Source: Closterium sp. NIES-65 (lineage: Eukaryota; Streptophyta; Zygnematophyceae; Desmidiales; Closteriaceae). From it: a stretch of DNA of 64,000 bases. Position numbers and translations under genes: made by a program. Below the pieces are notes generated by a model. It was not told where the DNA came from and searched no databases. It saw only the letters and a list, made by a program, of their open reading frames with translations. Position 1 is the first letter of the stretch; the number at the start of each line of letters is the position of its first letter. The stretch lies in assembly GCA_948144175.1 (NCBI GenBank), contig CANXME010002657.1, forward strand, positions 62,001 through 126,000, written 5' to 3'. Below, piece by piece: positions 35,501-43,400 of this stretch.

Positions 35501-38500
35501 TGTTGAGGTAGCTGTCGACTCTCGTCCTGCTGGGGGTGCTGAGCCTGGGGGTGCTGAGCCTGGGGGTGTGGAGCCTGGGGGTGTGGAGCCTAGGGGTGTG
35601 GAGCCTGGGGGTGTGGAGCCTCGTGGTGCTGAGCCGCAGAGTCCGGAGTCTGGGGGTTCTGGGTCTGGAGGTACTGGGCCTGGGAGTCCTACACCTGGAA
35701 GAGCCCTCTCCTCGGAGCAGCTGCGTACGTGGTACTTAGAGTACAGCAGCCTCCGGAGAGGTTCCACTCGTGCCGGACGTACTGCTGGGACTGGTGCTAG
35801 TGCTTCTTCTCCCGTTAGGGAGCTCCCCTCCCGCGAGCGGATCCGTGAGTGGTACGAGCGGCGCTGAACTCTTCGGAGTGGCGTGCCTCGTGTTGCGGAC
35901 CCCACTGCCGTTGGAGCTGTTGCTGGTGCTGAGGACCCGGGCGTTGGAGCTGCCGTTGGTGCTGCAGACCCGGGCGTTGGAGCTGCTGCTGGTGCTGAGG
36001 ACCCGGGCGCTGGAGCTGCCGCTGGTGCTGCGGACCCGGGCGTTGGAGCTGCTGCTGGTGCTGAGGACCCGGGCGTTGGAGCTGCCGCTGGTGCTGCGGA
36101 CCCGGGCGTTGGAGCTGCTCCTGGTGCTGAGGACCTGGGCGTTGGAGCTGCCGCTGGTGCTGCGGACCCGGGCGTTGGAGCTGCTGCTGGTGCTGAGGAC
36201 CTGGGCGCTGGAGCTGCCGCTGGTGCTGCGGACCCGGGCGTTGGAGCTGTTGCTAGTGCTGAGGACCCGGGCGTTGGAGCTACTGCTGGTACTGCGGACC
36301 CGGGCGTTGGAGCTGCAGCTCGTGCTGAGGACCCGTGTGGTGGAGTTGCCGCTGCTGCTGCGGACCCTAGGGCGAGTGTCTTTGCTGACTCTGGTGTCGC
36401 TGCTCGGTCCCGGCCGTACTTCGTTCCGCTCCTGCAGCAGGTTCTTGGTCAGCTCCCTCCTCCTTGTCCTCCTCTCTCCTTAGCGTGTCCTCCGTCTGTC
36501 CAGCTGCACTCGCAGCTACCGTCTGCCTCCTCTCTCCCTGGTCCTGCTCCTTACACTGATCCGACTGGAGGTCTTACTGAGCGTCGTGAGCCTGAGTCTC
36601 GCCCTGCGTTTCCTGTCCGCACTACTCTCTCGAGCGGTCGTGTCCAGCGTCAGAGTCTTCCAGTTGTCCCAAGCACTCACCGGATGGCGCTTCGTTCGTC
36701 CACTGCTCCACAGCGTGTCCAACTGCCGTCTCCTCCTGCTTCTTCTCTTCCTGCTCTTGCTGACCCTGGGTCAGACTCTCTTCGTGCTGCCAGCCCTACT
36801 GTCACGCGTCTCCTGGCTACTATTGAGTCTTCTGCTGCGTCTGCCTTAGTTGCTGAGCTTGTCGACTTTGCTGCTCGCTGTCGTCTAGACTACGCTGCTA
36901 GCCTAGTTGTTGAGTCTGAGTCTATCTGTCCTCTGTCCGTCGGGGGTGAGTGTGCTCTTGGCACTGACGTTCTTGAGGACAGGCAGGAGGAGTTTGAGTG
37001 CTTTGCTGCCGCTTTGCCCCATCTCGTGTCCATGCTTGTTGCCCCTGAGGGAGACCCGGATGCACCAGACATCCCGACCCCACGCTCTTACGCAAAAGGC
37101 GATGGCCGGTCCCTACTCCTCTCAGTGGCAGTCAGCCATGGACACAGAGATGGCTTCCTGGAAGTCCACAGGCACCTACGTCGACGAGGTTCCCCCGCCT
37201 TGGGCGAACATCGTCAGTGGCATGTGGATTTTCAGAGTGAAGCGGCCGCCGGGCTCTCCGCCTGTTTTCAAGGCGCGTTACGTTGCACGAGGCTTCAGTC
37301 AGCGAGAGGGAGTTGACTTCTTCCAGACCTTCTCCCCGACCCCGAAGATGACCACTCTTCGGGTTCTACTGCACGTCGCCGCTCAGCGTGACTACGAGCT
37401 CCACTCGCTTGACTTCAGCACTGCTTTCCTGCAGGGCAGCTTGCACGAGGAGATCTGGCTGCGCCGTCCACCAGGCTTCACTGGGTCGTTCCCTCCTGGT
37501 ACCCAGTGGAGCCTCCGACGGCCAGCCTACGGTCTCCGTCAGGCGCCTCGTGAGTGGCACGACACACTGAGGACTACGCTTGCGGCTCTTGGGTTCGCGC
37601 CTTCTACTTCTTACCCGTCGCTGTTTCTACGCACCGACACCTCACTGCCGCCGTTCTACGTCCTTGTGTACGTCGACGTCTTGGTTTTTGCTACTGCTGA
37701 CACTGTGCCACTCGCCCACGTGGAGTCGGAGCTGCAGAAGAGACACACGTGCACAGAGATGGGTGAACTGACAAGCTATCTTTGCTTGCGGATCACCCGG
37801 GACAGAGCACGCCGCACCATTACCCTGACTCGGTCACACATGGTGCAGCAGGTCCTTCAGCGCTTCCGCTTCAGGTACTCCTCGCCTCAGCCCACTCCTC
37901 TGCCTACCGATCACTCGTTTTCAGCTCTGCCTTCGGATGAGTCCGTAGAGCCGAGTGGCCCGTATCCAGAGCTTGTGGGTTGCCTCATGTATCTGATAGC
38001 CTGCACTCGACGAGACCTTGCATACCCTCTCAGCATTCTTGCACGCTATGTCGCTCCCGGCCGTCACGGGAAGGAGCACATGGATGCAGCTAAGAGGGTG
38101 TTGCGCTACTTGTGCAGTACGTCTGGCATGGGGCTAGTGCTTGGAGGGCGAGTCCCAGTTGTTCTCACTGGGCACTCAAACGCTTCTTGGGCAGACGACC
38201 AATCTATTCAACGGTCGTCCCAGGGTTACACCTTCAGTCTTGGCTCTGGTTCTGTTTCTTGGCGTTCTACTCGCTCTTCTTCTGTTGTCAGCTCCAGTTG
38301 TGAGGCTGAGATCTGCGCCACAGCCATGGCGGCCCAGGAGCTACGCTGGCTCACCTAATTGCTGACCGACCTTGGAGAGCAGCCTCGTTCTCCTCCAGTG
38401 CTGTACGTCGACAACAAGGCAGCCATTGCCTTGTGTGAGGAGCACAGACTGGAGTAGAGAACGAAGCACATTGCTCTGCGTTACTTCCTTGCTCGAGAGC

Positions 38501-38652
38501 TGCAGCAGCGTGGTCAGCTTCGCCTGTGTTTCGTGGCCTCTGAGGCCAACACTGCTGATGTGTTCACCAAGGCGCTTCAGCCTTGTGACCATCAGCGCTT
38601 TTGCACTCTTCTAGGCCTTGTGCCTACTAGACCTCATTTGCTTACTTCTTGA
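32520..38652 (+). pseudogene. Gag-pol polyprotein of Copia copy S (three stops, one frameshift)
   Basis: Gag starts MASPQVLVFDAEG; a glycine-rich region (about residues 255-345) precedes a Cys/His motif (CTYV, TGDR, CGRPH, CF). Protease active site reads LDSSAS; GAG-pre-integrase shows HHRLGH and CLPC; integrase shows HMDVWG, HSDTGGEF and NGVAERR. A TGA at 35865-35867 interrupts the linker, and a one-base excess in an A run at 37094-37097 shifts the frame just before the RT. RT reads FKARYVARGFSQ, SLDFSTAFLQG and YVDV (37669-37680) in place of YVDD. TAA at 38356 and TAG at 38455 interrupt RNase H, which otherwise shows SSCEAE, YVDNKAA and RTKHIALRYF. The linker contains 15-bp (35530-35640) and 33-bp (35900-36360) coding repeats. 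Confidence 0.92.
35900..36360 (+). repeat. 33-bp coding minisatellite in the Copia S linker
   Basis: About 14 units of 33 bp encode an 11-residue repeat of the type GVGAAAGAEDP, with GAED and GAAD versions alternating so that 66 bp is the more regular period. It lies between integrase and RT, a region tolerant of length change. Copy C has a different, 15-bp repeat (GGAEP/GGAES) at the equivalent start of its linker. Confidence 0.85.
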
Positions 38653-38886
38653 GTCTGTTTGTACTGTGATCTCTATATATATACCTGCATGTTTACTCTT
38701 GTTAGGTTGTGATCATTGTACCTTTTGCCTCTATTATAAACCTGCATGTGAACTGGTCTTGTGACCACTTGCTTGTGCTCGGAATTTGTGTGGTATCCTT
38801 GAGATCCACCCTGAGCTTGTTTTGTCTTGCTTTGCCTTGACTGGTCTTGTGACCCCTAGTTCTCCCCCACTTTGCCTATGGGGGTG

Positions 38887-39018
38887 TGTCAAACATTATA
38901 TATGTTGTGTTAGTTTAGGCTACAGTGGGTTAGCCTATAAGAGGTACACAATTCTAGGGTTAAGTACTTGTACTCATTTCACTGCTAGTTCATTCATTCC
39001 TGTTCCGTGATTCCAACA
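38887..39018 (+). repeat. 3' LTR of Copia copy S
   Basis: 132 bp, same termini as the 5' LTR with about ten substitutions and no indels seen. A purine-rich ATGGGGGTG lies immediately upstream as polypurine tract. Confidence 0.92.
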
Positions 39019-39290
39019 GGATCCTCGATAAGGAGACGACTTTTGAGGCGCCTCAAGAGTCATAACCTGGATATTCGATAAGGAGACGACTTTTGAGGCG
39101 CCTCAAGAGTCATAACCTGGATATTCGATAAGGAGACGACTTTTGAGGCGCCTCAAGAGTCATAACCTGGATATTCGATAAGGAGACGACTTCTGAGGCG
39201 CCTCAAGAGTCATAACCTGGACATTCAATCAGGTTGTGGTGTAGTTGACTTATGAGACGTCTCATTAGTTGTGAGTCCTAAACTCGATCA
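39019..39290. repeat. Distal end of the 50-bp satellite, with degenerate last unit
   Basis: Four recognisable units run to about 39231. They are followed by a diverged relative (39232-39290) in which ATGAGACGTCTCAT replaces the usual TGAGGCGCCTCA palindrome and GAGTCCTAAACTCGATCAG replaces the usual unit start. This marks the right edge of the array, about 270 bp beyond the Copia insertion. Confidence 0.88.
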
Positions 39291-39726
39291 GTCTGTGGCG
39301 TCGGTGCTTGTTCTGCTGCCTCTTGCTGCTTATATTCCTCCATCCAAACCTCTCGAACGTTTGCGTCTTGCTGCTTATATTGTACATACGTTCTGAACCT
39401 CTCTCTTTCGGACTGTTCCCCAACGTCTACACTCCTTAACGCCTTTGTCTCCCTGCCCTTCCCTTTCCCAGGCCACAGGAGCGAGCCATCCCGCCACTCG
39501 TCTTTTGAGGCGCCTAATAACTCTCTCTCTCTCGTCCTCAAAAGCCTTCACTCCTTCATGCCTTTGTCTCCCTGCCCTTCCCTTTCCCAGGCCACAGGAG
39601 CGCGTTTCACGAGCCGGCCCGCCACTCGTCGCTGTACCACCTGCATCAGAGCACTGGTGCATGGCATAGAAATATAACCGCTTTTACCGAATCAGCGAGT
39701 TCATACACTAACGAGGATGGTTTCAG
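39291..39726. repeat. Satellite flank with a duplicated segment of about 120 bp
   Basis: A stretch containing CCCTTCCCTTTCCCAGGCCA and CCCGCCACTCGTC occurs twice (about 39429-39502 and 39549-39630). Between the copies is CTTTTGAGGCGCCTAATAAC, a clear piece of the satellite palindrome. A TTGCTGCTTATATT motif also repeats (39325 and 39368). No gene is supported; frames on either strand are short and repeat-derived. Confidence 0.6.
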
Positions 39727-40046
39727 ATACGATACGGACAGTCCACGATCTGTTACAATACAGTCGCATTCAGAGTCGCCTTCAATACGGTCACACCGCG
39801 CACAGGCACAGCAACAGACACAGTCACAGCTTTTGAGATGGGCCGAGCCTCAGGAGTGGATGAATCCGTGGCTGACGCAGCAGGTTCGGTCCGAGCCTGC
39901 AACGATGGCTTGGTTGGAGGAGTCCCTGGCGCGGGACGCTCGTGCTGTACCTGCAGAGCTACTTTCTTCCGAGCCTCAATCTGCTGCTGAGCCTGACTCT
40001 GCTGGCTTTGCTTCAGTGTTTGCTGCTGATGCTAGCACTAAGCAAG
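39727..40046 (+). CDS. Candidate exon upstream of the beta-helix gene
   Basis: An open frame ending at a GTGAGG donor (40047) in phase 1, which fits the acceptor phase of the exon at 40465. In that frame it reads LLRWAEPQEWMNPWLTQQ and then a Glu/Ser/Ala-rich segment. A TTTCAG acceptor-like site lies at 39721-39726. A second frame is also open for much of the length, so coding status is uncertain. It could be an exon between the signal-peptide exon and 40465, a 5' UTR exon, or not transcribed. Confidence 0.35.
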
Positions 40047-40199
40047 GTGAGGTTAGGTCACTGTGCTAATGCAATGTTGACGTGGCACAACGCAGCGTCG
40101 CTGCCAATCTTTTCAGTTGCCACCTTGCCGACCATTATCATAGTTGCTATCCTATAGCAACACCCCACCCCATCCTATAGAATCCTCTCCTCAACTCTC

Positions 40200-40345
40200 C
40201 CCTCTTCCCATGCCTCCTCTCCTGTAGGAGGATCAGCATGCCCCCTCCTTGCCTCAGCCGTTCGTTCTAATCCGGGAGCACGGCTAAGGGGAGAAGGGGT
40301 GTGGTGTGATGCTCCCCCCTGGTCTCAGCTCAGCCGTGCAAATCC
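40200..40345 (+). pseudogene. Decayed copies of the start of the beta-helix exon at 40465
   Basis: GGATCAGCATGCCCCCTCC at about 40229, and GATGCTCCCCCCTGGTCTCA at about 40308, repeat the exon start GATCAGCGTGCTCCCCCCTG. Each is followed by traces of CCGTTCGTTCTAATCCG or its relatives. They sit behind pyrimidine-rich, acceptor-like sequence but do not continue into the conserved part of the exon. Confidence 0.6.
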
Positions 40346-40399
40346 TCATCCCAGGACTTGCAAAGACACCTCGCATCACACCCCTTCTCTCCCCAGCCC

Positions 40400-40456
40400 C
40401 CCTCTCCCTCCCTCCCTCCCTCCCTCCCTCCCTCCCTCCCTCCCTCCCTCCCCTTT
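40400..40456 (+). repeat. CCCT microsatellite in the acceptor of the 40465 exon
   Basis: A run of about twelve CCTC units forms the polypyrimidine tract directly before the CAG acceptor at 40462-40464. Length variation here could alter splicing. Confidence 0.85.
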
Positions 40457-40464
40457 TCCTTCAG

Positions 40465-43400
40465 GATCAGCGTGCTCCCCCCTGGCCTCCGCTGTTCTAA
40501 TCCGCGTCACCACAGAGGCCGATTTCAAGCAACGCCGGCTCTATCCCCCCTCCACCACCGTTATTCTCGAGCTTCAGAACCACGTCACTCTCAAGCGAGG
40601 GCTCCTGTTTGGGCCCAAATATGCGTGCACAATCCTGCGGTCGGGTGGAGGGGCCAAAGGGAGGGGGTATCGGCTGTACGTGCATCGAGTGGATGAGCCG
40701 ATACTGCGTATATGGAACACCAGCAACGTTATTGTGTACCGTGTGCAGGTGGGTTGAGAGCGGTGCTGTGCGGTGCTGTGTGGTGGTTTCATGGTGCGGT
40801 ATGCGGTGGTGTGCGGTGCTGCGTGCAGGTGAGAGCGGTGTTGTGCGGTGTTGCGCGGTGCTGTACCTTTTCCTTCTCGGGATTCTCTTCCTCTGACTAA
40901 CATGGTCCCCCTCACAGATCTCACAGCCATTCCAAGCCTACTCGACCTTGTGCCCCAAGCTCCACACACCCTTCTCCCCGCTTCACCCGTCATTCTTCGC
41001 CTTTGCCTACGCCACAGCCCTTTCCCCCTCTCTCATATGTCGCAGCCATTCCGAGCCTACTCGCGCGCATGCCTCGGGGAGATCCTTGACGTGGGCCCTC
41101 TTATCACCTGAAAGGGCGTCATCTGCCCTTTCATCCACATCCCACCCTTTTCCCTCTTTTCCCTCTTTCCCCCCTCTTTTCTCTCCGTTCCCTCTTTTCC
41201 CTCTTTTACCCTCTTTTCCCTCTTTTATCCTCTTTTCCTTCCTTTTCCTTCCTTTCCCTCTTTTCCCTCCTTTCCCTCTTCTCCCTCTTTCCCCTCTTTT
41301 CCCTCTTTTCCCTCTTTACCCTCTTTTCCCTCTTTTCCCTCTTTTCCCTCTTTTTCCTCCTTTCCCTCTTTTCCCTCTTTTCCCTCATTTCCCTCTTTTC
41401 CTTCTTTTCCCTCTTTTCCCTCTTTTCCCTCTTTTTCCCTCTTTTCCCTCTTTTCCCTCTTTTCCCTCTTTTTCCCTCTTTTCCCTCTTTTCCCTCTTTT
41501 CCCTCTCGTCCCTCTTTCTCCCCCCACCCACATGCAGATGTCACAGCCGTTCTGAGCCTACTCACCCATATGCTCCAGGAAAATCCCTGAAGTGGGCACA
41601 GACGTCATCTGATTGAACAAGTGTTTTGACACGTCTCAAAACACTTCTTCAATCCCTGAAGTGGGCACAGACGTCATCTGATTGAACAAGTGTTTTGACA
41701 CGTCTCAAAACACTTCTTGAATCCCTGAAGTGGGCACAGACGTCATCTGCCCTCTCATCCTCGCCCCTCTCCTCTCCCCTCAAATCTCCTCTCCGCTCCC
41801 CTCTATATTGCCCTCCCTCCTCCCCCTCACTCACAGATGTCACAGCCGTTCCGAGCCTACTCAAAGCCATGCCCCAGGGAGATCCCTGACGTGGGAACAG
41901 ACATCATCTGCCCTCTCATCCACGTCTACCGCTCCTACGGCGTTCAGATCGTCAAGGTGAGTCTGCTAGTAACGAGTACACTGGTTGATAGTTCCCCAGG
42001 GCAATCAGCATGTGTACCCTCTTATCCACATCTACTGCTTCTCCGGCGTTTAAATTGTTTCAGTGGGTCTGCTAATCGCGAGTGCAAAGGCTGATAGTGC
42101 GTCAGGGAAATAAGCGTTTGAGCCCTCTCATCCACCCACATCTACTGCTCCTAAGGCGTTCAGATCGTCAAGTTGAGTCTGACATGACACACGTGTGTCT
42201 TGAGTGCATGCGCATGCGCATACACACACCTTCATGCCTTGTTAAATCCCCTCGACCCTCCACCCTTCTCTTGCCATATCCCCCCCCCCCCTCCTCCCCT
42301 CCCCTCCCCAACCAATCCCAGGGATACACGTTCGGCCGAGTGGATGTGATTCGAACAATGCACAGCCGCATTGACAGCATGAAGATGACTGCAGTGTCTG
42401 ATTTCAAGAGGGGCAACGGGGTGATTCGAGTGATGCTGTCGGGGTATGGGCCGCTGCTGGTGCGCTGCTATGTCTACGTCACCAACAATGAGATCTATGG
42501 TAGGTGGATGGGGTGTGGTGTGGTGAGGCAAGGTGCAGTGTGGCATGATACGGTACATGCCCCTGTTGGTGCGCACATACATCTGCTTCACCAACAATGA
42601 CATCTATGGTATGAGGAGATGATGGGGCGTGGTGTGGTGTGGTATGGTGTGGGGTGGGTTGGCAAGGTACTGTACATGCCCCTGTTGGTGCGCACATACA
42701 TCTGCCATCACCAACAATGAAGTCAGCTCTGGGGTGGGAGGAGGGTTTGAATACATACCATGGTGCGGTGTGGTGTATGGTGTATGGTGTGGTGTGTGGT
42801 GTGGAGTGGTGTGAGGTGGTGTGCGGTGGTAAGGTGTGGTGCGGTGTGGTATGCTCTCGTACGGGTCCCTACATACATCCACATCACCAACAATGAAAAA
42901 AATTCAAACGACCACTTGCACAACTACGTCTGGGCTGCCATCCCTCTGTGCACTATACCTGCCCCTCTCCACCCCTGTCTATCCCTCTCCACTCTTCTCC
43001 ACCCCTCTCCAACCCACCCTACCAGGTGCGTACCTGCCAGTGTTGTTTCAGTTCGGTGTGGTGGGAGCGGTATTCAAGAACAACCATGTGCATGACTATG
43101 TGTGGGCTGCCATCACATGTGGCAACATGGTTCACTTGCAGGTGAGAGATGGTGACTCAGGCGCCTCACAGTAGGGTGCACTTGCAGGTGAAAGGTGGTG
43201 ATTCTTTTGAGTCGGCTCAAAACACACGTGGGCACGGTGGGGGCGGTGTTGAAGAGCAATCACGTGCATGACTACGTGTGGGACTGCCATCACATGTGGC
43301 AACATGGCATGGTCCACTTGCAGGTGAGAGCAGTTGCTACAAAGGCATTGGGGAAGTTGCAAGGAAAGTGTGCATGTTACGACGATTCGCGAGCATGTTA

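Larger units (their letters stand above)
31379..39018 (+). mobile_element. Ty1/copia retrotransposon, glycine-rich Gag family, copy S, inserted in the satellite
   Basis: A 7,640-bp element with 132-bp LTRs (31379-31510, 38887-39018), flanked by GGATA (31374-31378) and GGATC (39019-39023). The satellite unit reads GGATACTCG here, so this is a 5-bp target duplication with one later change. Internal order is leader, Gag, protease, integrase, RT, RNase H, the Ty1/copia order. The LTRs differ at about 10 of 132 sites, so it is the oldest datable Copia here. It carries stops, a frameshift and an altered RT box, and is not autonomous. Confidence 0.95.

Noticed and set aside
35770..36483. 237-codon Leu/Arg-rich frame overlapping the Copia S linker
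   Set aside because: It is the wrong frame of the 33-bp minisatellite; the GVGAAAGAEDP frame is continuous with integrase upstream.
40948..41616. 222-codon Phe/Pro/Leu-rich open frame
   Set aside because: It is produced by the polypyrimidine tract in an intron of the beta-helix gene.
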